A stretch of 64,000 nucleotides of DNA, from positions 1 through 64,000 of the IMG/VR virus record IMGVR_UViG_3300047357_001427. One strand, given 5' to 3'. Source of the DNA: a virus. Every line of letters begins with the position of its first letter. Positions within the stretch are counted from its first letter, which is position 1. The notes below the pieces were generated by a model. It was not told the origin of the DNA. It saw only the letters and a list, made by a program, of their open reading frames with translations, and did not search any database. This document shows, in pieces, positions 26,601 to 35,800 of this stretch. The position numbers and the translations under genes are program-made.

Positions 26601-28561
26601 GATTTAAAATAAAAATAGACCAAAAAAGAGTAAATCTTGGTTTTATATTGATGGCAGATAGTAGACAAGTGATACAGGACGTATCGGATTATCCCAACTC
26701 ATTCGATAAGGTGCAATCTTATAAGAGCGTAAACATAAAAAACCCTAATAGCCAACTAATGGAAGATTCGCCTAGAGCGGTTAGTCAGGCCTTGGCTCAG
26801 TTTTATAATAGCCCACGAGCTGAGCATGTGACCGATAGGATTATCATTATGTTGAGCGATGGTATTTTTACGACTCCCGACGCAACTGGATTGTCACCAC
26901 CCTATAACCAGGTTTATAGCCAATATACTCTTGATATGTGCGCTCAATTAAGAAAGGGTGGAGAGTTGGCGGTTAGACGGCCAACCGACAAAGTACTAAA
27001 GAAGTATGGATACGGAAGTCAGACGCCTTTTAATAAGCTAGAGAATTATAAAACAAAAGAAAAAGATGGGGGGGTATCTCAATACAATAATCCAGACATT
27101 GAAGAAGAGAACCCTACCTGGTACAATGAAGAAATGCCGACGGTATTTATGTTTGCCAGGGTGGGCATACCTGGCCAATTATCAACTTACGCTCCAAACT
27201 ATGTTTATGATTATGATAAACCGGCGCCGTACTTAGAACCACCAAGCAAGACTCCTCAATTCTTTTTTCCAATAACGCAGGCTGGCGACTTAAATGGCGA
27301 GGTAACTAGAATGATGGACCTAATAAAAGTTGTAGAAATGCTAACCAATGATAATGGTTATCAAAACGTGTTTTCAATAGTGTTATATAATTGCGGGCCT
27401 CATGATGTGCAGCTTAAGAATACACTAGTAAACATAAAAGGCCAAGCTGGCCCGCTAAAATATACAACCGAAATCTTAAAGGAAGGAATACCTAGAGGTG
27501 GTAACGTTCGTGACTTAAATTATACCCAACCACACCAAGGTAAAGCATTAATAAATCAAGGTTATGGTGGCCAATATTATGGAGATCTAGATAATCAGGA
27601 TTTATTTTCAGACGAACCAAGAGATTCAAATATATTGTGGTCTTCATTTAATACGAAGTACGAAGTATCTAGGGAGGGGGTTATTGAAAATATAAATGGA
27701 GGTTGGGCTGAGAATTCAACACTAAGTGAGGGAGTAAAGAATGTGGGTGTCGCTTTCAAGGGAATGCCTGTAAGGGTATTTAAGGCGGATTCAGGTTTGG
27801 AAATAACAGACTATAACATAGGTAATGTTCACGCTGACAATCAATACAGGGGTGATTATTCACACTTGCCGTTGGTTAAGCCTGGTGAGAAACTTGATTT
27901 GTTTTTTGGAATAAAAACTAACAAGCTGAGCGATTTCTCTGAGGGCGTGCAATTGTTAGTAAATTCAGACGATGGAACCATAAGAGAGATGGATTGCTAT
28001 GCTAATTATGAATTTGACATACTCATTCCAACAAGTAAAGACATTATAGGAGACACCAAAACAAAAGATAAGGGCCCAAAGAATTGCCAGAGTGTATGGA
28101 TGAATTCAAATCTTGTTATAAATCATCCAGAATATGGAAAAGTTTCTTTTGATAGTAGCCCTAAGTTACCTATCGCCCCAACATACCACCCTGAGGCTTT
28201 AAGGAATTTCGCAGATAAGCCGCCGACGTCAGGGGGTAATTCTTTCAAGATGTGCAACATAGCTTCAGCTCAAACATATACATTTTCTCAACCAATAAGA
28301 AATCCTCTTTTGGCTGTGTATAGTTTGGGGACCCCTGGTCTTAGCGTAACTATAAAAACAAGCACCAAAGTTATCGATTATTCGGGAGGAGCAAAATCAG
28401 CTGAAAATTCTACTATAGTTGTTGATACAGACTTTAGCTTCAAGGGGCCAGAGGCTTTTGGAGTCCTTCAGTTTCCGGGAGAACATACAAGTATAACTTT
28501 AACACCAAGCACTCCTGAGTGTTACTATAGTCTCGTATGGGGGTTGCAATATTGCCCATGA
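23624..28561 (+). CDS. Large minor tail protein: two lambda-M-like domains plus a VWA domain
   Basis: 1645 aa. Two copies of a phage minor tail protein M-like unit are visible: about residues 268-361 (LTLNFNNRTDAEAKAIVHFL ... KAKFVCN) and 690-812 (FNVVFDKRSDQEAAEILQFL ... SITATFVES), each with the FxxRxDxEAxxI-FL helix and a Cys-containing strand. A von Willebrand A domain starts near residue 880, with a MIDAS pattern D888-x-T890-x-S892 and a downstream MLSDG (D1079). The rest, to 1645, is beta-rich. It lies after the tape measure where M is expected. VWA domains bind divalent metal and protein or surface ligands, so attachment to the cell is a reasonable guess. Starts by TAATG overlap. Confidence 0.75.
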   Translation: MDIPASLWNTARQYKKDDIVQVANLALPGDEYRDKNGDLVQPITTHDYLQLQTDQEYVISADVLAEVDVIDSQEITIGTYFSINNSLNYSIGCMVKKLTESSSTIDDQKTYITQSSGGVVDLENSIGIGVGIKFLDALGERIKVSNLRDSHRLMAGSELNDREYYNVLLDIEASSIPDGAVGAYLFVFVYGIKSGGFMFKKPFASDLGRFFYCVEDHSSGFGNEPNAELGSKYWTQDFIWRPSYGSKSDFVAINDELKMGEGKDYVTSMAINSLPMELTLNFNNRTDAEAKAIVHFLQEKSFAYNSIFSLDYKGNRLLSSDVASFNFKYSYPYKDDLKYTCTEFDHSIVYRNKNNIKAKFVCNTESTLASFESHAGYNKRVDALIPIFIDEVTHFKKGEQISLNTFTLEGDDGAKKIEPSNILKVKRYDEPGESIKGLIICKEPEKFEEGDCVFVKVKDPENSIYNVGKTKIYKKISETEFVFHPLLEEGSYEDVVNLKATSSAGENTSVQWFDEDIGNQLKIREEELETIDLADQVWRPTDINKITPRETTLEQDYGAQYFEENALEQITIRGQEFIVFDNVSIVRMPTCPEDCADSKVLMPEGVSIIPATNEDPATGESRKRQVYLKNYRRLQIDSEITADTQTVKFTPMESFTLEAKDDFWLLISAVQGRSSLYLKDPDEIPKYPWLEVRTFDHKPSLNFNINHTPENIQTSFLKYYNKKYKKELNSNLSTFNVVFDKRSDQEAAEILQFLESHLGHKKFRFQMPRPYLKDTSATTSPSRPFISTFYCPSWGHDIVYKNNHSITATFVESTTSTEEDLRNVFGIGREEQKPCYGAELFDPVTKFELCTFSSILQATNGIGFEVVEGENEQLIGKSKAVDLVFIVDTTGSMTNQSMETNGVTKTKYQVCVDILLKMITAHDSYIMPGTESYNGEFNTPALSFGSNSGDNTIPPWPADNEVLNSLLPKLYDPLKELRDSLENEGYNLKNLDRFKIKIDQKRVNLGFILMADSRQVIQDVSDYPNSFDKVQSYKSVNIKNPNSQLMEDSPRAVSQALAQFYNSPRAEHVTDRIIIMLSDGIFTTPDATGLSPPYNQVYSQYTLDMCAQLRKGGELAVRRPTDKVLKKYGYGSQTPFNKLENYKTKEKDGGVSQYNNPDIEEENPTWYNEEMPTVFMFARVGIPGQLSTYAPNYVYDYDKPAPYLEPPSKTPQFFFPITQAGDLNGEVTRMMDLIKVVEMLTNDNGYQNVFSIVLYNCGPHDVQLKNTLVNIKGQAGPLKYTTEILKEGIPRGGNVRDLNYTQPHQGKALINQGYGGQYYGDLDNQDLFSDEPRDSNILWSSFNTKYEVSREGVIENINGGWAENSTLSEGVKNVGVAFKGMPVRVFKADSGLEITDYNIGNVHADNQYRGDYSHLPLVKPGEKLDLFFGIKTNKLSDFSEGVQLLVNSDDGTIREMDCYANYEFDILIPTSKDIIGDTKTKDKGPKNCQSVWMNSNLVINHPEYGKVSFDSSPKLPIAPTYHPEALRNFADKPPTSGGNSFKMCNIASAQTYTFSQPIRNPLLAVYSLGTPGLSVTIKTSTKVIDYSGGAKSAENSTIVVDTDFSFKGPEAFGVLQFPGEHTSITLTPSTPECYYSLVWGLQYCP

Positions 28562-29937
28562 GTTTTATAACTGAACAATCTGGGGTATGTCTCTCTCCTT
28601 CCGGTGAAACTGTCTATACTTCATGCAATTGGTTTATTGATGAACATGGGCAGCGGTATTTAAATACGGAGGAAAGTAAGAGGATACTTCCAGAAGGCAA
28701 CTGTTTGCCGATTGCTAATTTTGATTGTGACTCTAGTAGGAAAACGGTTGATAGTGGTAAGTTTGTATCAATTGTAAATACGTGTAGCTTGCCAATAACT
28801 ATTACTGGTTTTAGAAATTCAGACCCCGAAAGGTTTTCTATATTGAGGTACCCTGAATATGCTGGATTTTCTGAATACACAACAGGAAATACTGAAGAAT
28901 TACCTTTTACTGTCGAACCCTTTCAGAGAAAAGTCGTTAATGCATTTTTTCATCCATTAATATCTGAGCTTGCAAGTGGGACTCCCGGAACGTTAGAAAA
29001 TAGAAATGGAGATAAATTTAGAGCAAAAATAGACATTCTTCCTGGGTTCGAAGTCTTGAACTGCCAGAAGGAAAACTTTGTTTCTGTGCTTTGGTGGGAT
29101 GGATCATGTGGCGGAGGTGGAGATAACTTAATACTAATGGATCAGCCAATCGAAAGTTCTGGCCAATGGTTTGAGCCATCAGGATTGGATTCATACATAG
29201 TAAGGACTGGGATATATTACCCAGAGCAAGAGGCTGCTCAATATTTTGATCATACAGGTCAAGACATAACACTAACAGAAGACTACGAGCTTCCATCAAA
29301 CTATTGCTCCGCATCGTTTAAGCTTGAAGCTGAGTTTTTGTGCGAAGCCGTTGGCAGGGAATTTCTAAACAATGATGACAACTTCATAGAGCCAGACTTG
29401 TCGATAATCAAAAAAATACAAAACCAATATTCATTAGGTAAGAAAAAAACGATAGAGCTAAATATAGCAAACAATAAATCTGTGCAGAATATTTTTACAG
29501 GACTTAGAGATTGCTCTGTGGCTTATGCTTCAATGCTAGAAAATATGAATCCAATTTGGCACGAAGCTTATGGGGATGTTGGGATATCTGGATCTCTTGG
29601 CGCTTTTCATTCTTTGGTTGATGGCTTGATCAAGGCGGGGCAAGACGTTGATATTAATAATTTAATTATGTCAACTTTACCTCCAACGAATATAAGTTAT
29701 GGTGGCGCTGAGATTCAAGTATCTTACACGAGTAATAATACAGGGCAAGTGGAACTAGATGGATACCTATGGACGGGCATGGTGATAGAGAATAGGCCTG
29801 TGAAAAATACTGAATACTTGACAAATCAAGCGGTGTTTTTTAATGCCCAGATGATCCCAGGACCTCAAGAAGATGTCAGAATGTTTATAGTTGATAGCGG
29901 CGATTTTAATCTATACCCAATGAAAGAAAAAATATGA
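28558..29937 (+). CDS. Cysteine-rich tail-tip protein of unknown function
   Basis: About 459 aa from the ATG at 28558, chosen because it makes an ATGA overlap with the previous stop; a further in-frame start 21 bases upstream is less likely. The N-terminus is Cys-rich (SGVCLSPSGETVYTSCNWF, CLPIANFDCDS, NTCSLPITITGF); the DSGKFVSIVNTCSLPITITG stretch resembles an immunoglobulin-like strand pair. The second half is mixed helix and strand. Coupled by ATGA to the next gene. It belongs to the tip cluster by position. No family recognised. Confidence 0.55.
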   Translation: MSFITEQSGVCLSPSGETVYTSCNWFIDEHGQRYLNTEESKRILPEGNCLPIANFDCDSSRKTVDSGKFVSIVNTCSLPITITGFRNSDPERFSILRYPEYAGFSEYTTGNTEELPFTVEPFQRKVVNAFFHPLISELASGTPGTLENRNGDKFRAKIDILPGFEVLNCQKENFVSVLWWDGSCGGGGDNLILMDQPIESSGQWFEPSGLDSYIVRTGIYYPEQEAAQYFDHTGQDITLTEDYELPSNYCSASFKLEAEFLCEAVGREFLNNDDNFIEPDLSIIKKIQNQYSLGKKKTIELNIANNKSVQNIFTGLRDCSVAYASMLENMNPIWHEAYGDVGISGSLGAFHSLVDGLIKAGQDVDINNLIMSTLPPTNISYGGAEIQVSYTSNNTGQVELDGYLWTGMVIENRPVKNTEYLTNQAVFFNAQMIPGPQEDVRMFIVDSGDFNLYPMKEKI

Positions 29938-31079
29938 GTATATATAATATGTCATCGGGAGATAATGACCCAAATAATGATTTCTTAAGAATGCATATAG
30001 CTATGGATGCAGATTCAAGTTCAACTATCACAATTTTCAATAGCGGCAATACAGGAGTCGTTAAATATAGTACAAATTCTGATTACGCATGGAAGGTCGA
30101 GAGAATTAAATACATATCAGAAGACATAAGAGCATTAAAAGCTTCAGAGAGTCAAAGGGTTGGGTACCCTGAATCTATATCCTGGATCCCTGGTTCGTTG
30201 GTGTCGCCGCTATCGAGCTCGGAGGAAGTAGAGGTTGGTGATCTAGAATCATTTACAAGTAAAGATGACTTAAATGGAGCGCAATATCTAAAATCAGGAC
30301 ACCTAGTACTAGAAGAACACTATGAAGAACAATGGAGCCCGCAGGGTATAATTCAAGTATCAAATGTTTATTCGGAGTACGGAAACATGCCGTTCGTTGA
30401 CATAGAGAATAAAGATATAGAGTCCACAGGTGTTATAAATTTATATTCATCCTCTCTAAAGGGTTGCATTTTCAGCATTGACATAAAGAGGAATTTCATA
30501 AGTGGAGAGGCTAATGAGGCGGGCAGTATACTTCTATCAGATCAGATTGCTACAAAATCAAGCAGCTCAGTAAGAAGAAACGATACAATCAGCGAGTGGA
30601 ATAGTATATTTGAGATAAATAAAAACTGCAACGCTGACTCTATATTTAAAAACGGAAAAAATAGAGACGAAGTGTTTGCAAAAGAATTAAAGTCATACCT
30701 AGATGACACTTGGTACAACAAACTAAGGAGAAACTTGTGGGGTGATTATATAGATAATGAAAATATAGAATTAAGCTCAAGAGATCCAGAAACATTAAAG
30801 AATCATATATTTTATTGTTTTTATTATTTTGGAGCTTCTGATGATATAAATATATTATCTAATGCTAGTTTTTACGCTAATGAAGGGTTGAGCTGGTATA
30901 TTGGTCTTGGCGGTAAAAGTTTATTTTCGAACAACATAAGGTCAATGAAAACCGAGTTGAGTTACCTCCCAGTCATATCCGAAACTAAAAAAGTAACAAA
31001 AGTTTATGGCCTACCACCTAGAACAACTTATTCATATAATTTGCAAAACAATATTAATATTGCTGATTTTATTGATTAA
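29934..31079 (+). CDS. Hypothetical tail-tip protein
   Basis: 381 aa, Ser, Asn and Tyr rich, mainly beta with one helical part around residues 240-300. No recognised domain, signal peptide or membrane segment. It starts by ATGA overlap with the preceding tail gene and precedes the lambda-L-like gene by 23 bases, so a tail-tip or hub accessory role is likely. Function not recognised. Confidence 0.5.
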   Translation: MSIYNMSSGDNDPNNDFLRMHIAMDADSSSTITIFNSGNTGVVKYSTNSDYAWKVERIKYISEDIRALKASESQRVGYPESISWIPGSLVSPLSSSEEVEVGDLESFTSKDDLNGAQYLKSGHLVLEEHYEEQWSPQGIIQVSNVYSEYGNMPFVDIENKDIESTGVINLYSSSLKGCIFSIDIKRNFISGEANEAGSILLSDQIATKSSSSVRRNDTISEWNSIFEINKNCNADSIFKNGKNRDEVFAKELKSYLDDTWYNKLRRNLWGDYIDNENIELSSRDPETLKNHIFYCFYYFGASDDINILSNASFYANEGLSWYIGLGGKSLFSNNIRSMKTELSYLPVISETKKVTKVYGLPPRTTYSYNLQNNINIADFID

Positions 31080-31102
31080 TTAATTTATAATATATATATG
31101 TC

Positions 31103-32152
31103 ATGAGTAATACGGAAAAGAATATTAAAACTTTATTTGAATTGGATCCTTCTGCTATTATTTGTTTGTATAGAATAAACTTAAGAGAAAAGGGTCAGTA
31201 TTTATTTCACGCCGGAGAAAATGGATATAAAAACAAGCTAGTATTTAATAACCAGGAGTACGATTTCTTTCCTATAAAGGTCGATGGCTTCGAAACCCCA
31301 GGAGACGGAAGGCTTCCTCGGCCAAAGATGACGTTCACCAATCACCAAGGAGTAATTTCCTTGCGGCTTAATTATTTTGACGATTTTATTAATTATAAAG
31401 TTACTAGAATAAAGACATTTGTTAAGTATTTAGATGCAATTAATTTTCCTCATGGTGTTAATCCTCACGCCGAACCTGATCCTGATGCAGCTTTTGGGGA
31501 GGATGTTTTCTTTGTTAATCAAAAAACAAAAGAGGATGATAGTATAGTAGAATTTGAACTCGTATCTCTTCTTGAGTTGGAAAACGCAAATGTGCCGGCT
31601 CGCACAATTTATTCTAATAATTGTCCGTGGAACTACAGGGGGGCAATTGGCTGCGGTTATAACGGAAAACCTATATCAGACGCGAAGAACAAGAGGTTTG
31701 TGCCGAGCGGATATCATCCTGTAAAAATAGGGGATAAGTTTTTACCAGGGGGAGCGGTTGGGGCTGATGTTTATTTTGAAGACGAGTTTCAAAGTGAGGA
31801 GTTTGCTAAGGCGGAAAGTGACGACAGCTATCAAGATTGGATCATAACGGAAACATACCAGAAGGGTGATGTTGTCAAAGTGGTTCCATATGATTACGAC
31901 TCAGACCTTAATCCGATAGATATATATGTATGTTTGAATAATCAAGTTAGATCTAACCCCATACACGACTCAGAAAACTGGGCTCTAGATGATTGCGATA
32001 GAACATTGTGTGGTTGCAGGTTGAGGTTCTCAGACCAATCTGTTGATGCTGGGGGCGGATCGAGATCCTCTAACGAGAAGTCATGCGTAGAGTCAAAAGA
32101 TGGACTTCCGTTTGGAGGTTTTCCTGGAGTTGACCCTTATGAATTTAAGTAA
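31103..32152 (+). CDS. Minor tail protein L-like (metal-centre tail hub protein)
   Basis: 349 aa. The N-terminal 170 residues match the lambda L pattern (hub-like beta domain, FELVSLLELENANVPARTIYSNNCPW). Cysteines C174, C184, C298, C303 and C305 in NNCPWNYRGAIGCGYNG and DRTLCGCRLRF fit the C-terminal Cys cluster that holds an iron-sulfur centre in lambda L. Between C184 and C298 is an extra 100-residue insertion with a W/Y-rich pattern (YQKGDVVKVVP ... IYVCLNNQ ... SENWALDDC) resembling small carbohydrate-binding modules. L sits next to K and J, as in lambda. In lambda, L helps build the tip complex. Confidence 0.8.
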   Translation: MSNTEKNIKTLFELDPSAIICLYRINLREKGQYLFHAGENGYKNKLVFNNQEYDFFPIKVDGFETPGDGRLPRPKMTFTNHQGVISLRLNYFDDFINYKVTRIKTFVKYLDAINFPHGVNPHAEPDPDAAFGEDVFFVNQKTKEDDSIVEFELVSLLELENANVPARTIYSNNCPWNYRGAIGCGYNGKPISDAKNKRFVPSGYHPVKIGDKFLPGGAVGADVYFEDEFQSEEFAKAESDDSYQDWIITETYQKGDVVKVVPYDYDSDLNPIDIYVCLNNQVRSNPIHDSENWALDDCDRTLCGCRLRFSDQSVDAGGGSRSSNEKSCVESKDGLPFGGFPGVDPYEFK

Positions 32153-32866
32153 ATGTTTGAGAGGCAAGTCATAGTTCACGCAGAGAGCAATCCAGAAGAA
32201 GAGGTGTGTGGATTTGTTTTGCTTAATAAGGATTTAAGCGTATCAGTTGAGCCCGCAATAAACGAACATTCAGCGCCAAGAGATTGCTTTGCGATATCAC
32301 CAAGAAGCTTCATTAGGCGCTCCATGAGCAAAACCATAATAGGAGTATACCACTCCCATCCAAGAAGCAACGAGAGGCCTTCTGATCCGGATATAGCTAT
32401 GTCTGAGGAAATGGGGATACCTTATTTAATTTACAGCGTAATAACCAAGAAGTTTTTTCTTTATTACCCCGAAAGTTACGAGCCCAAAAGACTCACTGGG
32501 AACCCATACGTCAAGGGTTTCTTTGAGTGTACTTGTTTGCTTAAAGACTATTTCAAAAAAGAACTAAACATAAACATATCTAAATGGAACGAAAACTATT
32601 GGCTTCCACAAGAAGATAAAGATGCAAATAGACTATTAATAAATATATTAAATAATAATTTAAATAAAATAGAAGATAAAAAATTACAAAAACATGATGT
32701 AATAGTGTTTCAGGTTGGGCGTAATAATAGGTGTCACGTTGGTGTATATTGCGGTGATGATTACTTCATACATCAGGCTGATAAAATTTTATCAAGAAAG
32801 GAATTACTTGATCACCGTTGGCAGGCAAAAATAAAAGAAGTGTACAGGCACTCATCGTTAGTGTAA
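32153..32866 (+). CDS. Tail assembly protein K-like: JAMM peptidase + NlpC/P60 domain
   Basis: 237 aa. Residues 1-100 form a JAB/MPN domain with a complete JAMM metal motif: E16/E17, then H67-x-H69-P-x6-S77-x-x-D80. From about residue 115 there is an NlpC/P60-type domain with a nucleophile in FFECTCLL (C126 or C128) and H195 in CHVGVYCG. This two-domain pair is the lambda K arrangement, active in tail-tip assembly and possibly in cell-wall cleavage at entry. The gene starts right after the stop of L. Both active sites look intact. Confidence 0.85.
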   Translation: MFERQVIVHAESNPEEEVCGFVLLNKDLSVSVEPAINEHSAPRDCFAISPRSFIRRSMSKTIIGVYHSHPRSNERPSDPDIAMSEEMGIPYLIYSVITKKFFLYYPESYEPKRLTGNPYVKGFFECTCLLKDYFKKELNINISKWNENYWLPQEDKDANRLLINILNNNLNKIEDKKLQKHDVIVFQVGRNNRCHVGVYCGDDYFIHQADKILSRKELLDHRWQAKIKEVYRHSSLV

Positions 32867-32885
32867 ATATACACAAGGAAAAAGG

Positions 32886-35800
32886 ATGAAGAAGGTATTT
32901 TTACACGGAGAGCTTGGTAAGGAGTTTGGGGAGGAGTGGAGTTTAGATGTTAAATCTGCTTCTGAGGCTTTGTCTGCCCTGTTCGCAAACAACAGTTTAA
33001 TAGAAGTTTACCTAAATAAAAAGCAGCAGGATAATGTATTTTACGGGGTAAGAAGTGGAAAATGTCAGTCATTTCTTACGAGTGACGAAATGAGCGCAAG
33101 GACTAATGATGATTTCCACCTGTTTCCTATACCTATTGGCTCTGGGGGGGCAGTGGTTGGGTTAATGGTCACTGCAGCGACCACTGCTGCTAGCATGTAT
33201 GTTTCTAAGAAAATGGCTGAAGCTATGCAGCGTGAGGATAAAACTGTAAAAGCTCAGACTCAATCATTTTTATTTAACGGTAGTGAGAATAGATACGAGC
33301 AAGGGGCAACTGTTCCTTTGGGTTATGGAAGAATGAAGGTTGGGAGTAATACTATATCTGCTTGTAATGTCAATTACGATTACGACTCAGACAAGGGGGA
33401 TATATTTAATTTCACAAGCGGGCTTTATAGTTTAATACCAACGTACAGCAAATACTACAATGACGAATACGGACCACTTGGTTCTTCTTTTCATGTTAAT
33501 CAATTCGATGGTAGTAGCAAATTTAAAACTGCAGATCCTGCTTATTTATTTTTGAAAACAGCGCCATCATTGAATACATTTGGTTCGAACGATGGATCAT
33601 ATGGTCAGTATGAAGATGCGGCAGCACAACAAAATAGGTATGTTACGCAAGGCAGTAGCGAAGGTAATTCTATTGGTGGGTACATGTATTATGAGTATAA
33701 TTATTTTAAAGGTTTGAATAAGTCACTACTTGGAAATGCTCAAGCTAATGGTAATTGGTTTCAGGATCCGAATATTTTAGACAATACATTGGCGGTTTCA
33801 TCGGCGGTTGCAATAAAGAGTTCGTTAGTGTGCCTTCAGTCAGCCCCAATAGCTGGAAATGAAGAAAAAGTTTTTTACCCAATAATGTTTGCCGATAGCG
33901 AGCTTACTAGTGCAAGAAATCCTATAGATAGGAACGATCAGGGTTTTGCTCCAATACAGGTTGGAGAAAGGTGGAAGGGGGCAGATAAGAATAATGGAGT
34001 AGGTTGGTTTAAGTTAGAATCCGCTTCAGTTTACAAGGCTGTGGACTTAGTGTGTGAGGGGCCTATTGATGGTTTTTCAGACAACAATGGGGATACATTA
34101 AAGTTTCGCAAAGAACTAGAGAGAAACGACGATCCAGCTTTAATGAGAAACAGTATGGATGACTACCTACAAGGGGTATACTTGAATGACGACCAAGCTA
34201 AGGAAGTCAATCATGCGACAAATTTAGATTCTTACAATATAAACGAATTCGATATAGACATAGGTATGAATAAGGATGGTCTAATTGGGTCAAACGATCA
34301 ATCTTTACTAGAACCTCAGTATTTATTTACAGCAAACACTAAGGACATAAACGCTCCGCTGTATGGGCCAAGATCAATTAATCAAGGAGCTATAGTTACA
34401 GAGCAAAACGATATAGGTCCATTCAAGCAAAACAAAACCTACAAGTTAGGGGAATTGGTATCTTATCAGGACGACGGTCAATCTTATAATTATAAATTAA
34501 GTAATAGTTTGTCGAATAAATTTTCAAAAAATGAGGACTATAACTATGCAGCAGATGATGTCAAGATAGTTTACGAAGAGAATGGAGATAGTAAGACTTT
34601 TTATGCGGCCACACAATTGATAAATGAATATAATACATTCGACGGAGGCTATGTGGACATTGAAAACGATAATTATTATCTACCTGGAGATAAGATAAAG
34701 TCAGAAAGTTTCTTGGGCGGTGTTAAATACTACGAAATGGGGCCTGATTCTGAGAAATTTTTAGGCGTATTTGATTACAAAAAAACTTACGCTGGCCTCA
34801 ATGGATATGTAATAATGAAATCTCAGGGCGACGTAAATTCTACATCTCCTATATATAAAATAACTGGAGATTACAACCCCGCTGAGAATGACTCGATAGG
34901 GGAATTTGCTAAATTATTAATGCACAAATATAGAGACGAAGACAATCAAGAAAAAGTTGTTTCTAGTGATCCAATATATATATTAAAAAATACAGAAGAT
35001 GAAGATTTGGCGGGAAATAGAATTATAGGAGATGAGCAGGATATTACGCCATCCACATCTAATTTGTGGCAGTCTATAGTTATAACATCCCCTCAGGATG
35101 AAGTTAAGAATGGACCTATAGGTCCGGGCATCCAAGGCGATGAATATAATGGAGATTTAAATTTGTTTAAATTTGCAAATAACGATTCAGTTGAATTAAC
35201 AAAGTCTCAAGAGGAAGAGTATTATGTCGCCCACTCTATAATTAATCCATTAGTTGAGGAGGTTTATGTTTCGCTACAGATTGACGAATTAGCTTACATA
35301 TATGAAGGTGACGAACTCAACGTGACATACAAACCTGGAGCATTAATGGGTGCCCTTTTTGGATTGATGATAGTTGCCGAAGAGGCTACCGCTGTGGCTG
35401 GTAGTATCGCGGCAGCTATAGGTTTGCCTACTGAGCCCGGAGCAAAAATAATGGGTGGGAAGCAAATGGCAAAAGCAGTGGCTAAGATAGCGTCAGTAAT
35501 TGCGTTGGGAGCTGTACTGGGAAACAATACAAAATTTAAAATAGGAACAAAAGTAGAAAACTCAGGAGAGACCTGGCCTAATAGGGCAAGATTTAGAATT
35601 AAATATGGCAACCAAGGAGAATCGCAGTATTCAACAGATGTGTACATTTATGGAGTAGCTACGTCGCCATATAGGAAAGATGTAAAAATCTATCTACCAC
35701 CAAATCCCTCCGCAAAAGACCGGTCTATAAAAGTATACAAATTAAACAGGGAAAGGAACCCAGTAAAAGAAGGAGAGCAATCCGCAAGATACAAAGAAAA

